In this document: one piece after another, positions 11,487-23,686 of the stretch | Layout of the letters: every line of letters begins with the position of its first letter | Numbering within the stretch: position 1 is the first letter of the stretch | Source: Ulva prolifera | Taxonomy: Eukaryota; Chlorophyta; Ulvophyceae; Ulvales; Ulvaceae | Direction of reading: 5' to 3' | DNA length: 64,000 nucleotides | Assembly (NCBI GenBank): GCA_023078555.1 | Contig: CM041199.1 | Span: forward strand, 8,933,315 to 8,997,314 | The notes under the pieces: model-generated | What the model was told of the DNA's origin: nothing | The model's input: the letters and a program-made list of their open reading frames with translations, nothing else | Database searches by the model: none | Position numbers and translations under genes: made by a program

Positions 11487-13498
11487 CAAAGTCGTTTTAG
11501 CAACTCCCAAGCCTGTCTAGGCAACTCCCAAGCATAATTGCATAGATACCAGGTGGCTTAAGCAACTCCCAAGCCTGTCTACGCAACTCCCAAGCATGTC
11601 TAGTCAACTCCCAAGCATGTTTGCGTAGAAAGCTGGTCGCTTAAGCAACTCCCAAGCCCGTCTAGGCAACTCCCAAGCATAATTGCATAGATACCATGTG
11701 GCTTAAGCAACTCCCAAGCCTGTCTACGCAACTCCCAAGCATGTCTAGTCTACTCCCAAGCATGTTTGCGAAGAAACCAGGTGGGTTAAGCAACTCCCAA
11801 GCCTGTCTAGGCAACTCCCAAGCATAATTGCATAGATACCATGTGGCTTAAGCAACTCCCAAGCATGTCTAGTCAAGTCCCAAGCATGTTTGCGTAGAAA
11901 CCAGGTGGCTTAAGCAACTCCCAAGCCCGTCTAGGCAACTCCCAAGCATGTTTGCGTAGAAACCTGGTCGCTTAAGCAACTCCCAAGCCTGTCTAGGCAA
12001 CTCCCAAGCATAATTGCATAGATACCAGGTGGCTTAAGCAACTCCCAAGCCTGTCTAGGCAACTCCCAAGCATAATTGCATAGATACCAGGTGGCTTAAG
12101 CAACTCCCAAGCCTGTCTACGCAACTCCCAAGCATGTCTAGTCAACTCCTCAGCATGTTTGCGTAGAAACAAAGTCGTTTTAGCAACTCCCAAGCATGTC
12201 TATTCAACTCCCAAGCATAATTGCATAGATACCATGTGGCTTAAGCAACTCCAAAGCATGTCTAGTCAAGTCCCAAGCATGTTTGCGTAGAAACCAGGTG
12301 GCTTCAGCAACTCCCAAGCCTGTCTAGGCAACTCCCAAGCATAATTGCATAGATACCAGGTGGCTTAAGCAACGCCCAAGCCTGTCTAGTCAACTCCCAA
12401 GCATGTTAGCGTAGAAACCAGGTGGCTTAAGCAACTCCCAAGCCGGTCTAGTCAACTCCCAAGCACGTTTGCGTAGAAACCAGGTGGCTTAAGCAACTCC
12501 CAAGCCTGTCTACGCAACTCCCAAGCATGTCTAGTCAACTCCCAAGCATGTTTGCGTAGAAAGCTGGTCGCTTAAGCAACTCCCAAGCCCGTCTAGGCAA
12601 CTCCCAAGCATAATTGCATAGACACCATGTGGCTTAAGCAACTCCCAAGCCTGTCTACGCAACTCCCAAGCATGTCTAGTCTACTCCCAAGCATGTTTGC
12701 GCTGAAACCAGGTGGGTTAAGCAACTCCCAAGTCTGTCAAGGCAACTCCCAAGCCCGACTAGTCAACTCCCAAGCATGTTTTCGTAGAAACCAAGTCGTT
12801 CAAGCAACTCCCAAGCCTGTATAGGCAACTCCCAAGCATGTTTGCATAGATACCAGGTGGCTTAAGCAACTCCCAAGCCTGTCTCGGTAACTCCCAATCA
12901 TGTTTGCATAGATACCAAGTGGCTTAAGCAACTCCCAAGCCTGTCTCGGCTACTCCCAAGCATGTTTGCATAGATACCATGTGGCTTAAGCAACTCCCAA
13001 GCCTGTCTAGGCAACAACCAAGCATGGCTAGTCTACTCCAAAGCATGTTTGCGCAGAAACCAGGTGGGTTAAGCAACTCCCAAGTCTGTCAAGGCAACTC
13101 CCAAGCCCGACTAGTCAACTCCCAAGCATGTTTTTGTAGAAACCAAGTCGTTCAAGCAACTCCCAAGCCTGTATAGGCAACTCCCAAGCATGTTTGCATA
13201 GATACCAGGTGGCTTAAGCAACTCCCAAGCCGGTCTAGTCAACTCCCAAGCACGTTTGCGTAGAAACCAGGTGGCTTAAGCAACTCCCAAGCCTGTCTAG
13301 GCAACTCCCAAGCATAATTGCATAGATACCAGGTGGCTTAAGCAACTCCCAAGCCTGTCTACGCAACTCCCAAGCATGTTTGCGTAGAAACCAGGTGGCT
13401 TAAGCAACTCCCAAGCCCGTCTAGGCAACTCCCAAGCATGTTTGCGTAGAAACCTGGTCGCTTAAGCAACTCCCAAGCCTGTCTAGGCAACTCCCAAG
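11077..13498. repeat. Q-type module, copy 2
   Basis: Same monomer order as 4390-6811 at offset 6687 and as about 21.3-23.7 kb at offset 10,204. It includes GAAAGCTGGTCG monomers near 11,629 and 12,559, GCGAAGAAACC near 11,768, CTATTCAACTCC near 12,201 and the V module at the right end. The GCGAAG variant is shared with copies 3 and 4, not with copy 1. Confidence 0.8.
12618..13212. repeat. V module 2 (352-bp pair)
   Basis: Same layout as V module 1, with the two 352-bp members beginning near 12,627 and 12,979. The second member carries AACAACCAAGC near 13,014, where other copies have AACACCCAAGC. Both members keep the TCTGTCAAGG, CCGACTAGTC and GTCGTTCAAG set. Confidence 0.85.
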
Positions 13499-14570
13499 CA
13501 TAATTGCATAGATACCATGTGGCTTAAGCAACTCCCAAGCATGTCTAGTCAAGTCCCAAGCATGTTTGCGTAGAAACCAGGTGGCTTCAGCAACTCCCAA
13601 GCCTGTCTAGGCAACTCCCAAGCATAATTGCATAGATACCAGGTGGCTTAAGCAACGCCCAAGCCTGTCTAGTCAACTCCCAAGCATGTTTGCGTAGAAA
13701 CCAGGTGGCTTAAGCAACTCCCAAGCCCGTCTAGGAAACTCCCAAGCATGTTTGCGTAGAAACCTGGTCGCTTAAGCAACTTTCAAGCCTGTCTAGGCAA
13801 CTCCCAAGCATGTCTACTCAACTCCCAAGCATAATTGCATAGATACCAGGTGGCTTAAGCAACTCCCAAGCCTGTCTAGTCAAGTCCCAAGCATGTTTGC
13901 GTAGAAACCAGGTGGCTTAAGCAACTCCCAAGCCTGTCTAGGCAACTCCCAAGCATAATTGCATAGATACCAGGTGGCTTAAGCAACTCCCAAGCCTGTC
14001 TAGTTAACTCCCAAGCATGTTTGCGTAGAAACCAGGTGGCTTAAGCAACTCCCAAGCCCGTCTAGGCAACTCCCAAGCATGTTTGCGTAGAAACCTGGTC
14101 GCTTAAGCAACTCCCAAGCCTGTCTAGGCAACTCCCAAGCCTGTATAGTCAACTCCCAAGCATGTTTGCGTAGAAACCAGGTGGCTTAAGCAACTCCCAA
14201 GCCCGTCTAGGCAACTCCCAAGCATGTTTGCGTAGAAACCTGGTCGCTTAAGCAACTCCCAAGCCTGTCTAGGCAACTCCCAAGCATGTCTACTCAACTC
14301 CCAAGCATGTTTGCGTAGAAACAAAGTCGTTTTAGCAACTCCCAAGCATGTCTAGTCAACTCCCAAGCATAATTGCATAGATACCAGGTGGCTGAAGCAA
14401 CTCCCAAGCCTGTCTAGGCAACTCCCAAGCATAATTGCATAGATACCAGGTGGCTTAAGCAACTCCCAAGCCTGTCTACGCAGCTCCCCAGCATGTCTAG
14501 TCAACTCCTCAGCATGTTTGCGTAGAAACAAAGTCGTTTTAGCAACTCCCAAGCATGTCTAGTCAAGTCC
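13499..14570. repeat. Block with GGAAACTCC / CAACTTTCAAGCC markers
   Basis: From about 13,670 it matches 2514-3405 (offset 11,158). From 13,501 it matches about 23,912 onward (offset 10,411). Markers are CAACTTTCAAGCC near 13,778, CTAGTTAAC near 14,002 and CTGTATAGTC near 14,140. In the right-hand homologue the preceding 207 bp (23.69-23.89 kb) is an extra segment absent here. Confidence 0.78.
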
Positions 14571-16726
14571 CAAGCATGTTTGCGTAGAAACCAGGTGGCT
14601 TAAGCAACTCCCAAGCCCGTCTAGGCAACTCCCAAGCATGTTTGCGTAGAAACCTGGTCGCTTAAGCAACTCCCAAGCCTGTCTAGGCAACTCCCAAGCA
14701 TAATTGCATAGATACCAGGTGGCTTAAGCAACTCCCAAGCCTGTCTAGGCAACTCCCAAGCATAATTGCATATATACCAGGTGGCTTAAGCAACTCCCAA
14801 GCCTGTCTACGCAACTCCCAAGCATGTTTGCGTAGAAACCAGGTGGCTTAAGCAACTCCCAAGCCCGTCTAGGCAACTCCCAAGCATGTTTGCGTAGAAA
14901 CCTGGTCGCTTAAGCAACTCCCAAGCCTGTCTAGGCAACTCCCAAGCCTGTCTAGTCAACTCCCAAGCATGTTTGCGTAGAAACCAGGTGGCTTAAGCAA
15001 CTCCCAAGCCCGTCTAGGCAACTCCCAAGCATGTTTGCGTAGAAACCTGGTCGCTTAAGCAACTCCCAAGCCTGTCTAGGCAACTCCCAAGCATGTCTAC
15101 TCAACTCCCAAGCATGTTTGCGTAGAAACAAAGTCGTTTTAGCAACTCCCAAGCATGTCTAGTCAACTCCCAAGCATAATTGCATAGATACCAGGTGGCT
15201 GAAGCAACTCCCAAGCCTGTCTAGGCAACTCCCAAGCATAATTGCATAGATACCAGGTGGCTTAAGCAACTCCCAAGCCTGTCTACGCAGCTCCCCAGCA
15301 TGTCTAGTCAACTCCTCAGCATGTTTGCGTAGAAACAAAGTCGTTTTAGCAACTCCCAAGCATGTCTAGTCAACTCCCAAGCATAATTGCATAGATACCA
15401 GGTGGCTGAAGCAACTCCCAAGCCTGTCTAGGCAACTCCCAAGCCTGTCTAGTCAACTCCCAAGCATGTTAGCGTAGAAACCAGGTGGCTTAAGCAACTC
15501 CCAAGCCGGTCTAGTGAACTCCCAAGCACGTTTGCGTAGAAACCAGGTGGCTTAAGCAACTCCCAAGCCCGTCTAGGCAACTCCCAAGCATAATTGCATA
15601 GATACCATGTGGCTGAGGCAACTCCCAAGCCTGTCCAGGCAACTCCCAAGCATGTCTACTCAACTCCCAAGCATGTTTGCGTAGAAACCTGGTCGCTTAA
15701 GCAACTCCCAAGCCTGTCTAGGCAACTCCCAAGCCTGTCTAGTCAACTCCCAAGCATGTTTGCGTAGAAACCAGGTGGCTTAAGCAACTCCCAAGCCCGT
15801 CTAGGCAACTCCCAAGCATGTTTGCGTAGAAACCTGGTCGCTTAAGCAACTCCCAAGCCTGTCTAGGCAACTCCCAAGCATAATTGCATAGATACCAGGT
15901 GGCTTAAGCAACTCCCAAGCCTGTCTAGGCAACTCCCAAGCCTGTCTAGTCAACTCCCAAGCATGTTAGCGTAGAAACCAGGTGGCTTAAGCAACTCCCA
16001 AGCCGGTCTAGTGAACTCCCAAGCACGTTTGCGTAGAAACCAGGTGGCTTAAGCAACTCCCAAGCCCGTCTAGGCAACTCCCAAGCATAATTGCATAGAT
16101 ACCATGTGGCTGAGGCAACTCCCAAGCCTGTCCAGGCAACTCCCAAGCATGTCTACTCAACTCCCAAGCATGTTTGCGTAGAAACCTGGTCGCTTAAGCA
16201 ACTCCCAAGCCTGTCTAGGCAACTCCCAAGCCTGTCTAGTCAACTCCCAAGCATGTTTGCGTAGAAACCAGGTGGCTTAAGCAACTCCCAAGCCCGTCTA
16301 GTGAACTCCCAAGCACGTTTGCGTAGAAACCATGTGGCTTAAGCAACTCCCAAGCCCGTCTAGGCAACTCCCAAGCATAATTGCATAGATACCATGTGGC
16401 TGAGGCAACTCCCAAGCCTGTCCAGGCAACTCCCAAGCATGTCTACTCAACTCCCAAGCATGTTTGCGTAGAAACCTGGTCGCTTAAGCAACTCCCAAGC
16501 CTGTCTAGGCAACTCCCAAGCCTGTCTAGTCAACTCCCAAGCATGTTTGCGTAGAAACCAGGTGGCTTAAGCAACTCCCAAGCCCGTCTAGGCAACTCCC
16601 AAGCATGTTTGCGTAGAAACCTGGTCGCTTAAGCAACTCCCAAGCCTGTCTAGGCAACTCCCAAGCATGTCTACTCAACTCCCAAGCATGTTTGCGTAGA
16701 AACAAAGTCGTTTTAGCAACTCCCAA
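14571..16726. repeat. P-type module
   Basis: Repeats the monomer order of the left edge of the window: 14,759-15,900 aligns with 268-1410 at offset 14,491, then one 62-bp step is missing (1517 pairs with 15,946). It also aligns with 24.96-27.2 kb at offset 10,411, again with a 62-bp step different after 15.9 kb. It contains the ATGTTAGCG, CGGTCTAGTG, GGCTGAGGC and CTGTCCAGG series twice, then a hybrid version near 16,236 in which ATGTTTGCG replaces ATGTTAGCG. Confidence 0.8.
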
Positions 16727-19298
16727 GCCTGTCTAGGCAACTCCCAAGCATAATTGCATAGATACCAGGTGGCTTAAGCAACTCCCAAGCCTGTCTACGC
16801 AACTCCCAAGCATGTCTAGTCAACTCCCAAGCATGTTTGCGTAGAAAGCTGGTCGCTTAAGCAACTCCCAAGCCCGTCTAGGCAACTCCCAAGCATAATT
16901 GCATAGATACCATGTGGCTTAAGCAACTCCCAAGCCTGTCTACGCAACTCCCAAGCATGTCTAGTCTACTCCCAAGCATGTTTGCGAAGAAACCAGGTGG
17001 GTTAAGCAACTCCCAAGCCTGTCTAGGCAACTCCCAAGCATAATTGCATAGATACCATGTGGCTTAAGCAACTCCCAAGCATGTCTAGTCAAGTCCCAAG
17101 CATGTTTGCGTAGAAACCAGGTGGCTTAAGCAACTCCCAAGCCCGTCTAGGCAACTCCCAAGCATGTTTGCGTAGAAACCTGGTCGCTTAAGCAACTCCC
17201 AAGCCTGTCTAGGCAACTCCCAAGCATAATTGCATAGATACCAGGTGGCTTAAGCAACTCCCAAGCCTGTTTAGGCAACTCCCAAGCATAATTGCATAGA
17301 TACCAGGTGGCTTAAGCAACTCCCAAGCCTGTCTACGCAACTCCCAAGCATGTCTAGTCAACTCCTCAGCATGTTTGCGTAGAAACAAAGTCGTTTTAGA
17401 AACTCCCAAGCATGTCTATTCAACTCCCAAGCATAATTGCATAGATACCATGTGGCTTAAGCAACTCCAAAGCATGTCTAGTCAAGTCCCAAGCATGTTT
17501 GCGTAGAAACCAGGTGGCTTCAGCAACTCCCAAGCCTGTCTAGGCAACTCCCAAGCATAATTGCATAGATACCAGGTGGCTTAAGCAACGCCCAAGCCTG
17601 TCTAGTCAACTCCCAAGCATGTTAGCGTAGAAACCAGGTGGCTTAAGCAACTCCCAAGCCGGTCTAGTCAACTCCCAAGCACGTTTGCGTAGAAACCAGG
17701 TGGCTTAAGCAACTCCCAAGCCTGTCTACGCAACTCCCAAGCATGTCTAGTCAACTCCCAAGCATGTTTGCGTAGAAAGCTGGTCGCTTAAGCAACTCCC
17801 AAGCCCGTCTAGGCAACTCCCAAGCATAATTGCATAGACACCATGTGGCTTAAGCAACTCCCAAGCCTGTCTACGCAACTCACAAGCATGTCTAGTCTAC
17901 TCCCAAGCATGTTTGCGCTGAAACCAGGTGGGTTAAGCAACTCCCGAGTCTGTCAAGGCAACTCCCAAGCCCGACTAGTCAACTCCCAAGCATGTTTTTG
18001 TAGAAACCAAGTCGTTCAAGCAACTCCCAAGCCTGTATAGGCAACTCCCAAGCATGTTTGCATAGATACCAGGTGGCTTAAGCAACTCCCAAGCCGGTCT
18101 AGTCAACTCCCAAGCACGTTTGCGTAGAAACCAGGTGGCTTAAGCAACTCCCAAGCCTGTCTAGGCAACACCCAAGCATGGCTAGTCTACTCCAAAGCAT
18201 GTTTGCGCAGAAACCAGGTGGGTTAAGCAACTCCCAAGTCTGTCAAGGCAACTCCCAAGCCCGACTAGTCAACTCCCAAGCATGTTTTTGTAGAAACCAA
18301 GTCGTTCAAGCAACTCCCAAGCCTGTATAGGCAACTCCCAAGCATGTTTGCATAGATACCAGGTGGCTTAAGCAACTCCCAAGCCGGTCTAGTCAACTCC
18401 CAAGCACGTTTGCGTAGAAACCAGGTGGCTTAAGCAACTCCCAAGCCTGTCTAGGCAACTCCCAAGCATAATTGCATAGATACCAGGTGGCTTAAGCAAC
18501 TCCCAAGCCTGTCTACGCAACTCCCAAGCATGTTTGCGTAGAAACCAGGTGGCTTAAGCAACTCCCAAGCCCGTCTAGGCAACTCCCAAGCATGTTTGCG
18601 TAGAAACCAAGTCGTTCAAGCAACTCCCAAGCCTGTATAGGCAACTCCCAAGCATGTTTGCATAGATACCAGGTGGCTTAAGCAACTCCCAAGCCTGTCT
18701 CGGTAACTCCCAATCATGTTTGCATAGATACCAAGTGGCTTAAGCAACTCCCAAGCCTGTCTCGGCTACTCCCAAGCATGTTTGCATAGATACCATGTGG
18801 CTTAAGCAACTCCCAAGCCTGTCTAGGCAACACCCAAGCATGGCTAGTCTACTCCAAAGCATGTTTGCGCAGAAACCAGGTGGGTTAAGCAACTCCCAAG
18901 TCTGTCAAGGCAACTCCCAAGCCCGACTAGTCAACTCCCAAGCATGTTTTTGTAGAAACCAAGTCGTTCAAGCAACTCCCAAGCCTGTATAGGCAACTCC
19001 CAAGCATGTTTGCATAGATACCAGGTGGCTTAAGCAACTCCCAAGCCGGTCTAGTCAACTCCCAAGCACGTTTGCGTAGAAACCAGGTGGCTTAAGCAAC
19101 TCCCAAGCCTGTCTAGGCAACTCCCAAGCATAATTGCATAGATACCAGGTGGCTTAAGCAACTCCCAAGCCTGTCTACGCAACTCCCAAGCATGTTTGCG
19201 TAGAAACCAGGTGGCTTAAGCAACTCCCAAGCCCGTCTAGGCAACTCCCAAGCATGTTTGCGTAGAAACCTGGTCGCTTAAGCAACTCCCAAGCCTGT
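16727..19298. repeat. Q-type module, copy 3, internally enlarged
   Basis: Aligns with copy 2 at offset 5216 up to about 18.1 kb and with copy 4 at offset 4988. Private changes noticed are CTGTTTAGG (near 17,269), TTTTAGAAACTCC (near 17,396), CAACTCACAAGC (near 17,877) and CTCCCGAGTC (near 17,942). The spacing between the two anchor frames of the V module is 952 bp here against 352 bp in copies 1, 2 and 4, so 600 bp is extra. Confidence 0.82.
17834..19020. repeat. V module 3, rearranged, with 662-bp tandem duplication
   Basis: Three rather than two copies of the TCTGTCAAGG / CCGACTAGTC / GTCGTTCAAG run are present (near 17,948, 18,238 and 18,900). The segment with AACACCCAAGCATGGCTAG occurs at about 18,166 and 18,828, a 662-bp step. 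The match continues to about 18,607/19,269, past the V variants into ordinary monomers. The first junction joins CACGTTTGCG monomers directly to the AACACCC monomer, skipping the GTCTCGG monomers found there in other copies. Confidence 0.8.
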
Positions 19299-21714
19299 CT
19301 AGGCAACTCCCAAGCATAATTGCATAGATACCAGGTGGCTTAAGCAACTCCCAAGCCTGTCTAGGCAACTCCCAAGCATAATTGCATATATACCAGGTGG
19401 CTTAAGCAACTCCCAAGCCTGTCTACGCAACTCCCAAGCATGTCTAGTCAACTCCTCAGCATGTTTGCGTAGAAACAAAGTCGTTTTAGCAACTCCCAAG
19501 CATGTCTAGTCAACTCCCAAGCATAATTGCATAGATACCATGTGGCTTAAGCAACTCCCAAGCCTGTCTAGTCAAGTCCCAAGCATGTTTGCGTAGAAAC
19601 CAGGTGGCTTAAGCAACTCCCAAGCCTGTCTAGGCAACTCCCAAGCATAATTGCATAGATACCAGGTGGCTTAAGCAACGCCCAAGCCTGTCTAGTCAAC
19701 TCCCAAGCATGTTTGCGTAGAAACCAGGTGGCTTAAGCAACTCCCAAGCCCGTCTAGGCAACTCCCAAGCATGTTTGCGTAGAAACCTGGTCGCTTAAGC
19801 AACTTTCAAGCCTGTCTAGGCAACTCCCAAGCATGTCTACTCAACTCCCAAGCATAATTGCATAGATACCAGGTGGCTTAAGCAACTCCCAAGCCTGTCT
19901 AGTCAAGTCCCAAGCATGTTTGCGTAGAAACCAGGTGGCTTAAGCAACTCCCAAGCCTGTCTAGGCAACTCCCAAGCATAATTGCATAGATACCAGGTGG
20001 CTTAAGCAACTCCCAAGCCTGTCTAGTTAACTCCCAAGCATGTTTGCGTAGAAACCAGGTGGCTTAAGCAACTCCCAAGCCCGTCTAGGCAACTCCCAAG
20101 CATGTTTGCGTAGAAACCTGGTCGCTTAAGCAACTCCCAAGCCTGTCTAGGCAACTCCCAAGCCTGTATAGTCAACTCCCAAGCATGTTTGCGTAGAAAC
20201 CAGGTGGCTTAAGCAACTCCCAAGCCCGTCTAGGCAACTCCCAAGCATGTTTGCGTAGAAACCTGGTCGCTTAAGCAACTCCCAAGCCTGTCTAGGCAAC
20301 TCCCAAGCATGTCTACTCAACTCCCAAGCATGTTTGCGTAGAAACAAAGTCGTTTTAGCAACTCCCAAGCATGTCTAGTCAACTCCCAAGCATAATTGCA
20401 TAGATACCAGGTGGCTGAAGCAACTCCCAAGCCTGTCTAGGCAACTCCCAAGCATAATTGCATAGATACCAGGTGGCTTAAGCAACTCCCAAGCCTGTCT
20501 ACGCAGCTCCCCAGCATGTCTAGTCAACTCCTCAGCATGTTTGCGTAGAAACAAAGTCGTTTTAGCAACTCCCAAGCATGTCTAGTCAACTCCCAAGCAT
20601 AATTGCATAGATACCAGGTGGCTGAAGCAACTCCCAAGCCTGTCTAGGCAACTCCCAAGCCTGTCTAGTCAACTCCCAAGCATGTTAGCGTAGAAACCAG
20701 GTGGCTTAAGCAACTCCCAAGCCGGTCTAGTGAACTCCCAAGCACGTTTGCGTAGAAACCAGGTGGCTTAAGCAACTCCCAAGCCCGTCTAGGCAACTCC
20801 CAAGCATAATTGCATAGATACCATGTGGCTGAGGCAACTCCCAAGCCTGTCCAGGCAACTCCCAAGCATGTCTACTCAACTCCCAAGCATGTTTGCGTAG
20901 AAACCTGGTCGCTTAAGCAACTCCCAAGCCTGTCTAGGCAACTCCCAAGCCTGTCTAGTCAACTCCCAAGCATGTTTGCGTAGAAACCAGGTGGCTTAAG
21001 CAACTCCCAAGCCCGTCTAGGCAACTCCCAAGCATGTTTGCGTAGAAACCTGGTCGCTTAAGCAACTCCCAAGCCTGTCTAGGCAACTCCCAAGCATAAT
21101 TGCATAGATACCAGGTGGCTTAAGCAACTCCCAAGCCTGTCTAGGCAACTCCCAAGCATAATTGCATAGATACCAGGTGGCTGAAGCAACTCCCAAGCCT
21201 GTCTAGGCAACTCCCAAGCCTGTCTAGTCAACTCCCAAGCATGTTAGCGTAGAAACCAGGTGGCTTAAGCAACTCCCAAGCCGGTCTAGTGAACTCCCAA
21301 GCACGTTTGCGTAGAAACCAGGTGGCTTAAGCAACTCCCAAGCCCATCTAGGCAACTCCCAAGCATAATTGCATAGATACCATGTGGCTGAGGCAACTCC
21401 CAAGCCTGTCCAGGCAACTCCCAAGCATGTCTACTCAACTCCCAAGCATGTTTGCGTAGAAACCTGGTCGCTTAAGCAACTCCCAAGCCTGTCTAGGCAA
21501 CTCCCAAGCCTGTCTAGTCAACTCCCAAGCATGTTTGCGTAGAAACCAGGTGGCTTAAGCAACTCCCAAGCCCGTCTAGGCAACTCCCAAGCATGTTTGC
21601 GTAGAAACCTGGTCGCTTAAGCAACTCCCAAGCCTGTCTAGGCAACTCCCAAGCATGTCTACTCAACTCCCAAGCATGTTTGCGTAGAAACAAAGTCGTT
21701 TTAGCAACTCCCAA
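19299..21714. repeat. P-type module
   Basis: Aligns with 23,687-24,963 at offset 4388 and with 14,124-14,552 at offset 6023, then continues through the ATGTTAGCG series at 20,665 and 21,224. Markers are CAACTTTCAAGCC near 19,799, CTAGTTAAC near 20,026 and CTGTATAGTC near 20,164. A private CCCATCTAGG tail (near 21,344) replaces CCCGTCTAGG, a CpG to CpA change. Confidence 0.8.
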
Positions 21715-23686
21715 GCCTGTCTAGGCAACTCCCAAGCATAATTGCATAGATACCAGGTGGCTTAAGCAACTCCCAAGCCTGTCTACGCAACTCCCAAGCA
21801 TGTCTAGTCAACTCCCAAGCATGTTTGCGTAGAAAGCTGGTCGCTTAAGCAACTCCCAAGCCCGTCTAGGCAACTCCCAAGCATAATTGCATAGATACCA
21901 TGTGGCTTAAGCAACTCCCAAGCCTGTCTACGCAACTCCCAAGCATGTCTAGTCTACTCCCAAGCATGTTTGCGAAGAAACCAGGTGGGTTAAGCAACTC
22001 CCAAGCCTGTCTAGGCAACTCCCAAGCATAATTGCATAGATACCATGTGGCTTAAGCAACTCCCAAGCATGTCTAGTCAAGTCCCAAGCATGTTTGCGTA
22101 GAAACCAGGTGGCTTAAGCAACTCCCAAGCCCGTCTAGGCAACTCCCAAGCATGTTTGCGTAGAAACCTGGTCGCTTAAGCAACTCCCAAGCCTGTCTAG
22201 GCAACTCCCAAGCATAATTGCATAGATACCAGGTGGCTTAAGCAACTCCCAAGCCTGTCTAGGCAACTCCCAAGCATAATTGCATAGATACCAGGTGGCT
22301 TAAGCAACTCCCAAGCCTGTCTACGCAACTCCCAAGCATGTCTAGTCAACTCCTCAGCATGTTTGCGTAGAAACAAAGTCGTTTTAGCAACTCCCAAGCA
22401 TGTCTATTCAACTCCCAAGCATAATTGCATAGATACCATGTGGCTTAAGCAACTCCAAAGCATGTCTAGTCAAGTCCCAAGCATGTTTGCGTAGAAACCA
22501 GGTGGCTTCAGCAACTCCCAAGCCTGTCTAGGCAACTCCCAAGCATAATTGCATAGATACCAGGTGGCTTAAGCAACGCCCAAGCCTGTCTAGTCAACTC
22601 CCAAGCATGTTAGCGTAGAAACCAGGTGGCTTAAGCAACTCCCAAGCCGGTCTAGTCAACTCCCAAGCACGTTTGCGTAGAAACCAGGTGGCTTAAGCAA
22701 CTCCCAAGCCTGTCTACGCAACTCCCAAGCATGTCTAGTCAACTCCCAAGCATGTTTGCGTAGAAAGCTGGTCGCTTAAGCAACTCCCAAGCCCGTCTAG
22801 GCAACTCCCAAGCATAATTGCATAGACACCATGTGGCTTAAGCAACTCCCAAGCCTGTCTACGCAACTCCCAAGCATGTCTAGTCTACTCCCAAGCATGT
22901 TTGCGCTGAAACCAGGTGGGTTAAGCAACTCCCAAGTCTGTCAAGGCAACTCCCAAGCCCGACTAGTCAACTCCCAAGCATGTTTTCGTAGAAACCAAGT
23001 CGTTCAAGCAACTCCCAAGCCTGTATAGGCAACTCCCAAGCATGTTTGCATAGATACCAGGTGGCTTAAGCAACTCCCAAGCCTGTCTCGGTAACTCCCA
23101 ATCATGTTTGCATAGATACCAAGTGGCTTAAGCAACTCCCAAGCCTGTCTCGGCTACTCCCAAGCATGTTTGCATAGATACCATGTGGCTTAAGCAACTC
23201 CCAAGCCTGTCTAGGCAACACCCAAGCATGGCTAGTCTACTCCAAAGCATGTTTGCGCAGAAACCAGGTGGGTTAAGCAACTCCCAAGTCTGTCAAGGCA
23301 ACTCCCAAGCCCGACTAGTCAACTCCCAAGCATGTTTTTGTAGAAACCAAGTCGTTCAAGCAACTCCCAAGCCTGTATAGGCAACTCCCAAGCATGTTTG
23401 CATAGATACCAGGTGGCTTAAGCAACTCCCAAGCCGGTCTAGTCAACTCCCAAGCACGTTTGCGTAGAAACCAGGTGGCTTAAGCAACTCCCAAGCCTGT
23501 CTAGGCAACTCCCAAGCATAATTGCATAGATACCAGGTGGCTTAAGCAACTCCCAAGCCTGTCTACGCAACTCCCAAGCATGTTTGCGTAGAAACCAGGT
23601 GGCTTAAGCAACTCCCAAGCCCGTCTAGGCAACTCCCAAGCATGTTTGCGTAGAAACCTGGTCGCTTAAGCAACTCCCAAGCCTGT
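21715..23686. repeat. Q-type module, copy 4
   Basis: Aligns with copy 2 at offset 10,204 and with copy 3 at offset 4988. GAAAGCTGGTCG monomers lie near 21,833 and 22,763. The V module has the normal two-member form, so the 600-bp enlargement of copy 3 is not shared with its neighbour. Confidence 0.82.
22822..23416. repeat. V module 4 (352-bp pair)
   Basis: The two members begin near 22,831 and 23,183. GTCTCGGTAACTCCCAATC and GTCTCGGCTACTCCC monomers lie between the core runs, as in modules 1 and 2. After this copy the V variants are absent for about 19 kb. Confidence 0.85.
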
